From Clostridia bacterium (GTDB taxonomy: Bacteria; Bacillota; Clostridia; Christensenellales; Borkfalkiaceae), in assembly GCA_017558825.1 (NCBI GenBank), contig JAFYTO010000014.1, positions 1-64,000 on the forward strand: a stretch of 64,000 bases of DNA, given 5' to 3'. Made by a program: the position numbers and the translations under genes. The first letter of the stretch is position 1. Each line of letters starts with the position of its first letter. Below, one piece after another: positions 10,461-18,459 of this stretch. A model generated the notes under the pieces. It was not told the origin of the DNA and searched no databases. It was given only the letters and a program-made list of their open reading frames with translations.

Positions 10461-10489
10461 GAGAGAGTAGAAATACTCTCTCTTTTTTT
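10461..10489 (+). terminator. Rho-independent terminator after the exported-protein cluster
   Basis: GAGAGAGTA (10461-10469) pairs with TACTCTCTC (10474-10482) around a GAAA loop, followed by seven T residues. Confidence 0.9.
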
Positions 10490-10493
10490 GTTT

Positions 10494-10665
10494 CCTTGTG
10501 TATATGTACGCTAAAATGCTTTCTTTTTTTTGCCTCCCTTGTGTATATATACGCAAAAATTCTCTCTCTTTTTTTGCCTCCCTTGTGTATATGCACGCAA
10601 AAATTCTCTCTCTTTTTTGCCCGCTTGTGTATATATACGCTAAAATGCTTTCTTTTTTTTGCCTC
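10494..10665. repeat. Tandem array, four units of about 43 bp
   Basis: Units start with CCTTGTGTATAT (or GCTTGTGTATAT) at 10494, 10537, 10581 and 10623, giving lengths 43, 44, 42 and 43. Each runs CTTGTGTATATRYACGCWAAAAT, then a pyrimidine tract, then TTGCC. A fifth partial unit at 10666 continues directly into the palindromic element starting at 10661. Lengths are not multiples of three, so the array is not coding. Units alternate between GCTAAAATGCTTTC and GCAAAAATTCTCTC forms (pattern A-B-B-A). Confidence 0.85.
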
Positions 10666-10706
10666 CCTTGTGTAAAGGGAGGTGGCACAACGTGACGTAG
10701 GGATTG
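10661..10706 (+). repeat. Palindromic dispersed repeat, copy A
   Basis: The 46-bp unit starts GCCTCCCTTGTGTAAAGGG and ends GTAGGGATTG. CCTCCCTT pairs with AAGGGAGG in its left half and CAC...GTG forms a second small palindrome. It differs from the copy at 10853-10898 at only two positions. Similar short palindromic elements are common between genes in gut Clostridia (general knowledge). Confidence 0.85.
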
Positions 10707-10730
10707 ACAGTTATATGTAAACAATTTAAA

Positions 10731-10779
10731 CAATCCCCCCACCGCCTACGGCAGAGCCCCCTTTACACAAAGGGGCCGA
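10731..10779 (-). repeat. Palindromic dispersed repeat, copy B (inverted, diverged)
   Basis: Read on the minus strand this begins TCGGCCCCTTTGTGTAAAGG and ends GGATTG, so it is a diverged inverted relative of copies A and D. Together with copy A it can form a large hairpin around 10661-10779. Confidence 0.75.
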
Positions 10780-10815
10780 AGAATAAATTTATTTCTCACA
10801 AGCATCCTATTGCGA

Positions 10816-10833
10816 AAAAGGGAGGTATCACGT
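10816..10833 (+). repeat. Palindromic dispersed repeat, partial copy C
   Basis: AAAGGGAGGTATCACGTC matches the middle of copies A and D only. It looks like a decayed or truncated remnant. Confidence 0.5.
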
Positions 10834-10852
10834 CTAAATTCTTTCTCTTTTT

Positions 10853-10898
10853 GCCTCCCTTGTGTAAAGGGAGGTGTCACAACGTGACGGAGGGATTG
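10853..10898 (+). repeat. Palindromic dispersed repeat, copy D
   Basis: This 46-bp copy is nearly identical to copy A (44 of 46 positions) and sits 192 bp further on, in the same orientation. It is preceded by the same pyrimidine-rich TTTCTCTTTTTGCC segment seen in the tandem array. From here to 11008 I see only AT-rich sequence and no gene. Confidence 0.85.
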
Positions 10899-11008
10899 AT
10901 ATATACAGTAAAAATCAATTCCGCTACTACAAAATCAAATAATATGCCACATAAAATATATTTATTTTAAAGCATAACAATAAATATTTTGCAAATACTT
11001 TTACTGTT

Positions 11009-12007
11009 ATGAGATTTTTTAAGAAAATATCAGTATTTTTTACTGTTTTAACGTTATTTTTTATTATAAACGTTTCTCCTTCAAGTGCGTATGCAAGCGG
11101 TAAAGACAGCGTTTATTTAGGTGGCTTTACTGCCGGCTTTACACTTAAAACTCGCGGTGCAACTATAGTTGGCTTAACTGACGTTTTAGGTAGTGAGCGC
11201 TTAACTTCTCCTTGTAAAATTGCTGGAATTAACGTTGGTGATGTTATAATTTCAATAAACGGCAAGCCAGTAAATAATAGTAGCGAAGTTGCTTCAGCAT
11301 TAAGTGAGCATAAAAGTGGCGGTATTGTTGTTGAATATATAAGTAACGGCGTTCTTAAAATTGTGAACGTAACACCAGTAAAAGATTTAAACGGACACTA
11401 TAAAATAGGCGTTTTTATTAGAGATGACCTTCAAGGCATAGGTACGGTAACCTTTATTGATAATGAAGGTAATTTTGCTTCTCTTGGTCACCCGGTTACA
11501 ACTGAAAAGGGCGAAGTTTGTAACGTTTTAGGTGGCAACGTTTATGATTCGACAATAATAGGTGTTGTTAAAGGTCAATCTGGCAAAGCCGGCGAATTAA
11601 AGGGTTTATTTATAGGAGATAAGCCAATTGGCAATATAACCAAAAATACAGCGCGTGGAATGTACGGCAAGTTTACAAATTTCAATCCGCTTAATTATAA
11701 AAAAGTTTTAGTTGGCACGGCAAAAATAGGTAAGGCGCAAATAATTAGCACTGTTGACGGTAAAACTGCAAATACCTATGATATTGAAATAGTAAAAACT
11801 GACTTTAAACGGCGCGAAGGAAAAAACCTAGTTATAAAAGTTTGTGATGAAAACTTAATTAGTCAAACGGGTGGTATTGTACAAGGAATGTCTGGCAGTC
11901 CAATTATTCAAGATGGAAAAATTGTTGGGGCAGTTACTCACGTTTTTGTTAACGATAGTGCGCGTGGTTACGGAATTTCAGTACAAAATATGTTAGATGA
12001 AATGTAA
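11009..12007 (+). CDS. spoIVB: SpoIVB family serine peptidase (sporulation)
   Basis: SpoIVB is the S55-family protease made in the forespore; in Bacillus it cleaves SpoIVFA and so triggers sigma-K activation in the mother cell. The 332-residue product has an N-terminal signal/anchor (to about 30), a PDZ domain at about 60-125, and the peptidase domain with the ASLGHPV histidine motif (His161) and GMSGSPI serine motif (293-299). It is shorter than the Bacillus protein (about 425). No Shine-Dalgarno precedes the ATG; the upstream TTGCAAATACTTTTACTG might hold a forespore-sigma -10 element, but I cannot show this. A terminator follows. It is the clearest sign that the organism sporulates. Confidence 0.92.
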   Translation: MRFFKKISVFFTVLTLFFIINVSPSSAYASGKDSVYLGGFTAGFTLKTRGATIVGLTDVLGSERLTSPCKIAGINVGDVIISINGKPVNNSSEVASALSEHKSGGIVVEYISNGVLKIVNVTPVKDLNGHYKIGVFIRDDLQGIGTVTFIDNEGNFASLGHPVTTEKGEVCNVLGGNVYDSTIIGVVKGQSGKAGELKGLFIGDKPIGNITKNTARGMYGKFTNFNPLNYKKVLVGTAKIGKAQIISTVDGKTANTYDIEIVKTDFKRREGKNLVIKVCDENLISQTGGIVQGMSGSPIIQDGKIVGAVTHVFVNDSARGYGISVQNMLDEM

Positions 12008-12010
12008 AAT

Positions 12011-12036
12011 GAGTGTAATTATTTACACTCTTTTTT
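12011..12036 (+). terminator. Rho-independent terminator of spoIVB
   Basis: GAGTGTAA (12011-12018) pairs with TTACACTC (12023-12030), followed by six T residues. Confidence 0.9.
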
Positions 12037-12070
12037 ATTAAAAATTTTTTTGTATGTCAAGTAAAAATGC

Positions 12071-12099
12071 TTGACACTTGCAATTTTAACGTGTATAAT
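12071..12099 (+). promoter_or_regulatory. Consensus sigma-A promoter of the ylxM-ffh-rpsP block
   Basis: TTGACA (12071-12076) and TATAAT (12094-12099) match consensus exactly with a 17-bp spacer. The start would be near 12106, giving a very short leader before ylxM. Confidence 0.92.
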
Positions 12100-12119
12100 T
12101 AGGTAAAAGGTGGCATAAA

Positions 12120-12422
12120 ATGGAATTACATTTTACGTATTCTGAACTTTTTTTAGAGTATAAAACGCTTTTAACCAAGCATCAAGCTGAAATTTTTGAT
12201 TTCTATTATAATTGTGATTTATCGCTTGCAGAAATTTCCGAGCTAAAAAACGTTTCGCGCCAAGCGGTTAGTGATTCGCTTTGCAAAACTAGAGATTTGC
12301 TTGAAAATTACGAAAGAAGTTTACGATTACTTGAGAAAAAGCGCGCGCTTATTAAATGTGCAAACGAAATTAAAGATGATGAGCAAAAAGCGCAACTTTT
12401 AAAAATGATAGGGGAACTTTAA
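12120..12422 (+). CDS. ylxM: YlxM/UPF0122 family SRP-associated HTH protein
   Basis: This 100-residue protein contains a sigma-region-4-like helix-turn-helix: SLAEISELKNVSRQAVSDSL at about 36-55. YlxM proteins accompany ffh in Gram-positive bacteria and in streptococci influence the SRP GTPase cycle; binding to SRP RNA rather than DNA has been suggested for the family. The length fits the family (100-115). AAGGTGG precedes the ATG. Its TAA stop overlaps the ffh ATG by one base (TAATG), so the two are translationally coupled. Confidence 0.9.
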   Translation: MELHFTYSELFLEYKTLLTKHQAEIFDFYYNCDLSLAEISELKNVSRQAVSDSLCKTRDLLENYERSLRLLEKKRALIKCANEIKDDEQKAQLLKMIGEL

Positions 12423-13750
12423 TGGCTAATTTATTCGGCGGTTTAAGCGACAAATTAAATCATATATTCTCAAAACTCACAAAGCACGGCAAACTTACTG
12501 GACTTGAAGTTAAGCAAGCAATGCGTGAAGTTCGTATTGCGCATTTAGAGGCTGACGTTAATATTTTAGTTGCAAAAGACTTTATTAACAAGGTTAGTGA
12601 AAAGGCTGTTGGTGAACAAGTTTTAAAAAGCTTAAGCCCTACTCAACAAGTTATTAAAATTGTTAGTGATGAGCTTACTGAATTGATGGGCAGCACTAAC
12701 AGCAAGTTAAACGTTTCTTCTAACCCTCCAACCGTTATTATGATGTGCGGTTTGCAAGGTGCTGGTAAAACAACGCTTTCAGGTAAGCTTGCTCTTTACT
12801 TAAAAAAGAACGGTAAAAAGCCTCTCTTAGTTGCGTGTGACGTTTATCGTCCTGCAGCCATAAACCAACTTAAAGTTGTTGGTCAAAATGCGCAAGTAGA
12901 AGTTTATAGCGAAGGTCAAGGCGACCCTATTAAAATTTCTAAAAACGCAGTTGAATATGCTAAAAAATACGGTTTTGATACCGTTATTATCGATACGGCT
13001 GGTAGGCTTCATATAGATGAAGAGTTAATGGAAGAGTTAATTAAAATTAACAAAACTGTTTCTCCTACCGAAATTTTACTTACTATTGACTCGATGCTTG
13101 GTCAAGATGCCGTTAACGTTGCTAAATCGTTTGATGAAAAACTTGCCGTTACGGGCGTTGTATTAACTAAACTTGACGGTGATACTCGCGGTGGTGCGTG
13201 TTTATCAGTTAAGGCGGTTACGGGCAAGCCAATCAAATTTGCTTCCGTTGGTGAAAAACTTGGCGATTTAGAGCCGTTTTATCCAGACCGTATGGCAAAG
13301 CGTATTTTAGGTATGGGTGACGTTATGTCGCTTATTGAAAAGGCGCAAGAAGCCGTTACGGAAGAAGAAGTTAAAAAAATGGAAAAGCGCTTTAAAGAAA
13401 ACGTCTTTACTCTTGACGATTATTTGGCGCAATTCGATATGATTAAAAAGATGGGTGGTGCTTCTGAAATTTTAGGCATGCTTCCAGGAATGGGTATGGC
13501 TAAATTAAAAGGTGTTAACCCTAACGATATTGACGAGAGTAAGCTTGAAAGAACGAAAGCCATAATTTTGTCAATGACCAAGCGTGAAAAGCGCGACCCG
13601 TCAATTTTAAACTATTCTAGAAAACAAAGAATAGCAAAGGGTAGTGGCACTTCGGTACAAGAAATAAATCAGCTTTTAAAGCAATATGAGCAAATTAAAA
13701 TGCTTATGAAACAGTTTAAAAATGGTAAACGCCGTTTACCGTTTATGTAA
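12422..13750 (+). CDS. ffh: Signal recognition particle GTPase Ffh
   Basis: Ffh binds SRP RNA and nascent signal sequences and docks with FtsY for co-translational membrane targeting. The 442-residue protein shows the N domain (1-90), the G domain with GLQGAGKTT (about 110-118), DTAGR (191-195) and TKLDGD (249-254), and a C-terminal M domain with the GMLPGM segment and a basic RNA-binding helix. Length is normal. It overlaps ylxM by one base and leads into rpsP after a short gap, the order conserved across Firmicutes. Confidence 0.97.
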   Translation: MANLFGGLSDKLNHIFSKLTKHGKLTGLEVKQAMREVRIAHLEADVNILVAKDFINKVSEKAVGEQVLKSLSPTQQVIKIVSDELTELMGSTNSKLNVSSNPPTVIMMCGLQGAGKTTLSGKLALYLKKNGKKPLLVACDVYRPAAINQLKVVGQNAQVEVYSEGQGDPIKISKNAVEYAKKYGFDTVIIDTAGRLHIDEELMEELIKINKTVSPTEILLTIDSMLGQDAVNVAKSFDEKLAVTGVVLTKLDGDTRGGACLSVKAVTGKPIKFASVGEKLGDLEPFYPDRMAKRILGMGDVMSLIEKAQEAVTEEEVKKMEKRFKENVFTLDDYLAQFDMIKKMGGASEILGMLPGMGMAKLKGVNPNDIDESKLERTKAIILSMTKREKRDPSILNYSRKQRIAKGSGTSVQEINQLLKQYEQIKMLMKQFKNGKRRLPFM

Positions 13751-13780
13751 AATAATAAAAATTATTTGGAGGATATACAA

Positions 13781-14077
13781 ATGGCAGTAAAAATGAGATT
13801 AACAAGACTTGGCGACAAGGACAACGCTTTATACAGAATCGTTGTAGTAGATGCAAGGGTAGCAAGAGATGGTGCTTATATTGAAAAAATTGGTCACTAC
13901 AATCCAAACACTAACCCTGCAGAAGTAGTAGTTGACGTAGAAAAAGCTAAAAAATGGTTAGCAAACGGCGTTCAACCAACTGAAACTGTAAAAAACATTT
14001 TAGTTAAAGCAGGTGTTATTGAAAAGAGTGACAAGTTATCTCCTTCTAAAACAAACCCTAAAAAGAAGAAGAAATAA
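13781..14077 (+). CDS. rpsP: 30S ribosomal protein S16
   Basis: The 98-residue protein begins MAVKMRLTRLGDKDN, the standard S16 start, with an RIVVVDAR segment and a lysine-rich tail. GGAGGA at 13768-13773 is 7 nt before this ATG and fixes the start; an in-frame TTG at 13766 overlaps the SD and is not used. Codon choice is strongly biased, as for a ribosomal protein. S16 is part of 30S body assembly. Confidence 0.97.
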   Translation: MAVKMRLTRLGDKDNALYRIVVVDARVARDGAYIEKIGHYNPNTNPAEVVVDVEKAKKWLANGVQPTETVKNILVKAGVIEKSDKLSPSKTNPKKKKK

Positions 14078-14087
14078 GGTGAAGTAA

Positions 14088-14333
14088 ATGCTTGAGCTTA
14101 TTAAATACATTATTAACCGTTTTGCTGACAAGCAAGACGAAATTGAATATATTGTAAACGAAGACGGCGATATTGTTAACGTTACCGTTGTTTTAAACGA
14201 AAGCGATATGGGTAAAGTTATTGGCCGTCAAGGCAAACTTGCAAAGGCCCTTCGCACTATCGTACGTTTTGCAAGTGCTAAAGAAGGTAAAAAATACAAT
14301 ATAGAAATAAAAGGGAAGGGAGAAATTGAATAA
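14088..14333 (+). CDS. khpA: KH-domain RNA-binding protein KhpA
   Basis: An 81-residue single KH domain with the GxxG loop in KVIGRQGKLAKALRTIVR (about 44-61). KhpA (YlqC) forms an RNA-binding partner of KhpB/EloR in Gram-positive bacteria, affecting cell length and ribosome or sRNA metabolism. AAGGTGA lies 6 nt before the ATG. It sits in its usual place between rpsP and rimM. Confidence 0.93.
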   Translation: MLELIKYIINRFADKQDEIEYIVNEDGDIVNVTVVLNESDMGKVIGRQGKLAKALRTIVRFASAKEGKKYNIEIKGKGEIE

Positions 14334-14350
14334 ATTTCTCTCATATTTTT

Positions 14351-14860
14351 ATGGAAAAACTTGAAGTTTTTGAAGTTGTTAAACCGCAAGGCATAAAAGG
14401 CGAGCTTAAAGTTCGCATTTTAGCTGACGGTTTTTTTAGCGTTAGTAATTTAAAGAATATTTACGCTTCAAACGGTGAAATTTGCGCAATAAAGGCTGTT
14501 AGAGATGCGGGCGGTGGATTTGCCTTTTTAACTCTAAACGGCGTTTTAACGCGCAATGACGCCGAACTTTTGCGTGGTAAAATTTACTATGCAAATAAAA
14601 CTGAAATAAATAAAGAAAAATCTGCTTATTTTATAGTGGACCTTATAGGCTTAACAGTTTACGATTGGCAAAATAATAAACTTGGAACAGTGGTTGACGT
14701 TATGCAATCAAACGTTGATATGTTTAAAATTAAAAGTGAAACGGGTGCTTTTTTATACGTTCCACATCTTAAAAAATTGCAGCCAAAAATAGACGTAAAC
14801 AGTAAAACAATTACTTTTTTAAGTGATGAGTTAAAGGACGTTGTTTATTATGAAAATTGA
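14351..14860 (+). CDS. rimM: Ribosome maturation factor RimM
   Basis: RimM binds S19 and aids 30S head maturation. The 169-residue protein has the N-terminal beta-barrel with KPQGIKGELKVRILADGF near 12-29, and the PRC-barrel domain from about 90 with DLIGLTVYDW and FLYVPHLKKL. The upstream sequence is T-rich with no Shine-Dalgarno. Its stop overlaps the start of trmD by 11 nt, which points to coupled translation. Confidence 0.93.
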   Translation: MEKLEVFEVVKPQGIKGELKVRILADGFFSVSNLKNIYASNGEICAIKAVRDAGGGFAFLTLNGVLTRNDAELLRGKIYYANKTEINKEKSAYFIVDLIGLTVYDWQNNKLGTVVDVMQSNVDMFKIKSETGAFLYVPHLKKLQPKIDVNSKTITFLSDELKDVVYYEN

Positions 14861-15515
14861 TATTTTAACGCTTTTTCCTGAAATGTTTGCTCCATTAAAA
14901 GAGAGTATTATTGGTAGGGCTAAAAACGCGGGCAAAATTGAAATTAACGTGCACGATATACGCGCATATTCTCTTGACAAGCATAAGAGGTGTGATGATT
15001 ATCCATTTGGCGGTGGTGCCGGAATGGTTATGACACCTCAACCTATTGCCTCTGCAATTGAAGCTGTTGACAGTGAGCATAAAGCACGTAGAATTTATAT
15101 GTCACCTAAAGGCAAAACGCTTAATCAAGGTATGGTTTCTACTTTGATATCTTATGAACACGTTGTGTTGCTTTGCGGTCATTACGAGGGCATTGATGAG
15201 CGTATTATAGAGTTGTATATAGATGAAGAATTGTCTATTGGCGATTACGTTTTAACGGGCGGAGAACTTCCTGCAATGGTTGTTACCGACTGTTTAGCAA
15301 GATACGTTGACGGCGTTTTAGACACGGAATCACTTTCTGAGGAGTCGTTTACAGGCGGGCTTTTAGAATATCCGCAATACACGCGTCCTCAAGAATTTAA
15401 AGGCTTAAAAGTGCCAGACGTGTTGATTTCTGGCAATCATGCCGAAGTAAAAAAATGGAGAAAATTACAGGCGGAGAGCGTTACAAAATTAAAGCGCCCC
15501 GACCTTATTAAATAG
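14850..15515 (+). CDS. trmD: tRNA (guanine-N1)-methyltransferase TrmD
   Basis: TrmD methylates G37 of tRNAs reading CNN codons to prevent +1 frameshifts. The 221-residue protein starts MKIDILTLFPEMF, and the SPOUT trefoil-knot region is visible as LLCGHYEGIDERI and SIGDYVLTGGELPAMV. The chosen ATG gives the standard N-terminus; a TTG 9 nt upstream would add MFI only. rplS, usually next, is displaced to 18526. Confidence 0.96.
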   Translation: MKIDILTLFPEMFAPLKESIIGRAKNAGKIEINVHDIRAYSLDKHKRCDDYPFGGGAGMVMTPQPIASAIEAVDSEHKARRIYMSPKGKTLNQGMVSTLISYEHVVLLCGHYEGIDERIIELYIDEELSIGDYVLTGGELPAMVVTDCLARYVDGVLDTESLSEESFTGGLLEYPQYTRPQEFKGLKVPDVLISGNHAEVKKWRKLQAESVTKLKRPDLIK

Positions 15516-15522
15516 TAGTATT

Positions 15523-16353
15523 ATGCACATACAGTGGTTTCCTGGGCATATGACGCGTGCTATGCGTATGATGGAAGAGCAGGTAAAATTATGTGACGGC
15601 ATAGTTTTTGTTCTTGATGCGCGCGCACCGTTTGCTTGTCTTAACAAAAATTTATTTAAAATTTTTGCACATCGCCCAGTAGTTTATGTTTTTAACAAAT
15701 ATGATTTAGTAGAGCAAAGTGAGTTCGCTAAGGTTTTGCAACAGTTTAAAAGTGAAAATAAGCGTGCTATAACAACTGTAGGAACTAGTAAAAAAAGTGC
15801 TAAATCATTATATTTAGAGATAGTAAACGCCTTAAATGACGTTCTTGAAAAATATAAGAATAAAGGCATTAAAAGGCCTCTTAGAATTATGGTTGCAGGG
15901 CTTCCTAACACGGGAAAATCTACCATAATAAACTTACTTTGCGGTGGTAAAAAAGCTAAGACGGGAGATAAGGCTGGCGTTACTAAAGACAAGCAGTGGC
16001 TTAAAGTTCAAAACCTTGAACTTTTAGACACTCCAGGCACTACACCGCCTAGTTTTGACAGTGAAACTAATGCAACATTTCTAGCGTTTATTGGTTCTAT
16101 TAACGATGATATTTTAGATTTTACCGAGCTTTCGCTTGAACTTATAAGATATCTTAACCAAAAGTATAAAGATGCATTAAAACAGGCCTATGGAATAGAA
16201 ACAGATGAAAAAACTGAGTACGAAGTTTTTGAAGAAATAGCAAAAGTTAAGGGCTGTTTAAGAAAAGGTGGCGTCATTGATGAAGAGAGAGCGTCTAGTT
16301 TGTTTATAAACGATTTACGCAAAGGCAAGCTCGGTAAAATTTTATTTGTTTAA
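15523..16353 (+). CDS. rbgA: Ribosome biogenesis GTPase RbgA/YlqF
   Basis: A 276-residue circularly permuted GTPase needed for late 50S assembly in Bacillus. The permuted order is visible: NKYD (G4) near 58, then GLPNTGKST (G1) near 126, then DTPGT (G3) near 170. The N-terminal MHIQWFPGHMTRAMR matches the family exactly. No Shine-Dalgarno is seen before the ATG. It is followed within 2 bases by rnhB. Confidence 0.95.
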   Translation: MHIQWFPGHMTRAMRMMEEQVKLCDGIVFVLDARAPFACLNKNLFKIFAHRPVVYVFNKYDLVEQSEFAKVLQQFKSENKRAITTVGTSKKSAKSLYLEIVNALNDVLEKYKNKGIKRPLRIMVAGLPNTGKSTIINLLCGGKKAKTGDKAGVTKDKQWLKVQNLELLDTPGTTPPSFDSETNATFLAFIGSINDDILDFTELSLELIRYLNQKYKDALKQAYGIETDEKTEYEVFEEIAKVKGCLRKGGVIDEERASSLFINDLRKGKLGKILFV

Positions 16354-16354
16354 T

Positions 16355-16960
16355 ATGGAAATTATAGATAAATTACAGTATGAAAAAGAGTTTTTAAAAA
16401 AAGGTTACACGCTTATTGGCGGTGTTGACGAGGTTGGTAGAGGTCCTCTTGCAGGCCCTGTTGTTTGCGCTTGCGTGGTAATGCCACTTGACGATATAAT
16501 TGAGGGTGTTGACGATAGTAAAAAACTTTCAAAAAAGAAGCGTGAAGCGCTTTATGATTTAATAACTAAAAAGGCTATTTCTTATTCAATTCAAAAAGTA
16601 GAACCTGAAGTTATTGATGAGGTAAATATTTTAAACGCAACTAAGCTTTGTATGAAAAATGCTATTGAAACTCTTTCTATAAAGCCAGAAGTAGTTTTGA
16701 TTGACGCTGTAAAAATTGAAACAAGTGTGGAAACTTTTTCTATCATTAAAGGCGATTTAAAAAGTTATTCAATAGGTTGTGCTTCAATAATTGCTAAAGT
16801 GTATAGAGATAGGCTTATGGAAGATTATGCCAAAATCTATCCTCAATACGGCTTTGAAAAACATAGCGGTTACGGTACAAAGCAACATATAGCCGCAATA
16901 AAGGAGATAGGCGCGTGCCCAATTCACAGAAAGACTTTTATAAAAAACTTCTTGGCATAA
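16355..16960 (+). CDS. rnhB: Ribonuclease HII
   Basis: RNase HII removes ribonucleotides and RNA from RNA/DNA hybrids. The 201-residue protein shows GGVDEVGRGPLAGPVV (catalytic Asp-Glu near 23-24), DDSKKLS, and EKHSGYGTKQH near the C-terminus. The ATG one base after the rbgA stop is chosen; an in-frame TTG at 16346 would overlap rbgA. Neither has a clear SD, so coupling is likely. The 3' end overlaps yraN by 46 nt. Confidence 0.95.
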   Translation: MEIIDKLQYEKEFLKKGYTLIGGVDEVGRGPLAGPVVCACVVMPLDDIIEGVDDSKKLSKKKREALYDLITKKAISYSIQKVEPEVIDEVNILNATKLCMKNAIETLSIKPEVVLIDAVKIETSVETFSIIKGDLKSYSIGCASIIAKVYRDRLMEDYAKIYPQYGFEKHSGYGTKQHIAAIKEIGACPIHRKTFIKNFLA

Positions 16961-17274
16961 GCGGAGAACAGTTAACGGCAAGACGTTTAAAAAGGTTTGG
17001 CTATAAAATTTTACAGAAAAATTACGTAACGCCTTTTGGCGAAGCTGATATTATTGCTAAAAAGGGCGAGCAATTATTTTTTGTTGAAGTTAAAACACGT
17101 TCTAGCCTAAAATACGGCGCTCCAAGCGAAGCGGTAAATTATAAAAAGCAACAAAAATATATAAACATTGCAAACTACTATTTGCAACAAAATGATTTAT
17201 TTAATATTCAAGTTTCCTTTATGGTAGCGGAAGTTCTTAAGGGAAAAGTTAATTTAATTACGGATGCCTTTTAA
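16915..17274 (+). CDS. yraN: YraN family (UPF0102) nuclease-fold protein
   Basis: The 119-residue product has the YraN signature: GEQLTARRLKRFGYKIL, then GEADIIAKKGEQLFFVEVKTRS, with the D...EVK residues of a PD-(D/E)XK nuclease fold. Biological role is not established. The start is a GTG at 16915 with AAAGGAGAT 7 nt upstream, inside the end of rnhB. Adjacent placement to rnhB is conserved. Confidence 0.9.
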   Translation: MPNSQKDFYKKLLGISGEQLTARRLKRFGYKILQKNYVTPFGEADIIAKKGEQLFFVEVKTRSSLKYGAPSEAVNYKKQQKYINIANYYLQQNDLFNIQVSFMVAEVLKGKVNLITDAF

Positions 17275-18389
17275 TGAAAATTTTAGTATCTGCGCCGTCT
17301 GGATTAGAGGGTGTAACAAAACGTGAACTTTATAAACTTTTAAACGTTGACACAAAGTCAATAAACGGTCGACTTTCTTTGGAAGGCGATATTTTAAGTG
17401 TTGCGCTTTGTAATTTGCATCTTCGCACTGCAAGTAGGGTATTTATTGAAATAGGCTCGTTTAAAGCGCAAACGTTTGATGAATTGTTTGACGGTATAAA
17501 AGAACTTGACTTTGAAACGTATATTCATAAAAACGGCAAAATTGAAGTTTACGGCTCGTCAATAGAGTCAAAACTATCGGCAACCACAGCGTGTGCGTCC
17601 GTTATAAAAAAGGCTATATGTACAAGGCTAGAAAATTATTATAAATCTCCTCTTAACGAAAGTGGCGAAAGGTATAAAATAGAGTTCGTTATTAGGCGTG
17701 ATTTTGTAACTGTTTGTTTAGATACCTCCGGCGAGGGATTACATAAGCGCGGTTATAGAAAATTGGTGGGAGAAGCGCCTTTAAAAGAAAACGTTGCATC
17801 TGCTCTTATAGACCTTTCATTTTGGAAAGGCGACAAGCCGCTTGTTGACGTTTTTTGTGGAAGCGGAACAATACTAATAGAAGCCTGTTTAATGGCTCGC
17901 AATATTCCTTCTGGGCTTAACCGCGATTTTGATTTTTTACACTATAAAAATTTTGACACGTCTTTTTTTGAAGGCTTAAAACAAGAGGCTATTTCTAAAA
18001 TGAACGATGGTAAAGATTTAAAACTTATAGGTTTTGATATTAATGAAAATCAATTAAGGCTTGCGCGATTACACGCTAAAAACGCAGGCGTAACTGAAAA
18101 TATACACTTTCAACAAGGCGATATGCGCAACTTTCAATCTAGGTTTAATTGTGGCGTAATTATAAGTAATCCGCCTTATGGCGAAAGGTTGCTTGACACA
18201 AACAAGGTAAATAAACTATATAAAGATTTTGGCAAAATGTTTGAAACTTTAAATGGTTGGGAGTGTCACGTTTTAACGCCCGTAACAAATTTTGAAAGGC
18301 TCATTTCAAAAACGGCAAACAAAAAGCGCAAAGTTTACTCTGGTAAATTAGCGTGCAATTATTATTCGTTTTTTAGTAAAAAATGTTAA
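17274..18389 (+). CDS. THUMP-domain class I RNA methyltransferase (YpsC/RlmL-like)
   Basis: This 371-residue protein begins with a THUMP-containing RNA-binding region (1-155), followed by a Rossmann SAM-binding domain with DVFCGSGTILIEA near 195-207 and the catalytic SNPPYGERL motif near 299-307. That combination matches the YpsC/RlmL-N-terminal family, which makes N2-methylguanosine in 23S rRNA. The exact target base is not shown. The start overlaps the yraN stop by one base (TAATG). Confidence 0.9.
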   Translation: MKILVSAPSGLEGVTKRELYKLLNVDTKSINGRLSLEGDILSVALCNLHLRTASRVFIEIGSFKAQTFDELFDGIKELDFETYIHKNGKIEVYGSSIESKLSATTACASVIKKAICTRLENYYKSPLNESGERYKIEFVIRRDFVTVCLDTSGEGLHKRGYRKLVGEAPLKENVASALIDLSFWKGDKPLVDVFCGSGTILIEACLMARNIPSGLNRDFDFLHYKNFDTSFFEGLKQEAISKMNDGKDLKLIGFDINENQLRLARLHAKNAGVTENIHFQQGDMRNFQSRFNCGVIISNPPYGERLLDTNKVNKLYKDFGKMFETLNGWECHVLTPVTNFERLISKTANKKRKVYSGKLACNYYSFFSKKC

Positions 18390-18428
18390 AAAATAAGCAA
18401 TTTTTTTGCAAAAATAGCCATTATTTAG

Positions 18429-18457
18429 TTGCAAAATAATAGTTCTTATGTTAAAAT
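18429..18457 (+). promoter_or_regulatory. Promoter of rplS
   Basis: TTGCAA (18429-18434) and TAAAAT (18452-18457) with a 17-bp spacer. This gives rplS its own transcript outside the trmD operon. Confidence 0.65.
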
Positions 18458-18459
18458 AT

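Noticed and set aside
10494..10700. Possible CRISPR array
   Set aside because: Units are contiguous with no unique spacers and no cas genes are nearby.
10390..10970. Several overlapping frames of 65-102 residues on both strands in the repeat region
   Set aside because: They are translations of the 43-bp tandem units and the palindromic elements; unit length is not a multiple of three and no start has a proper ribosome binding site.
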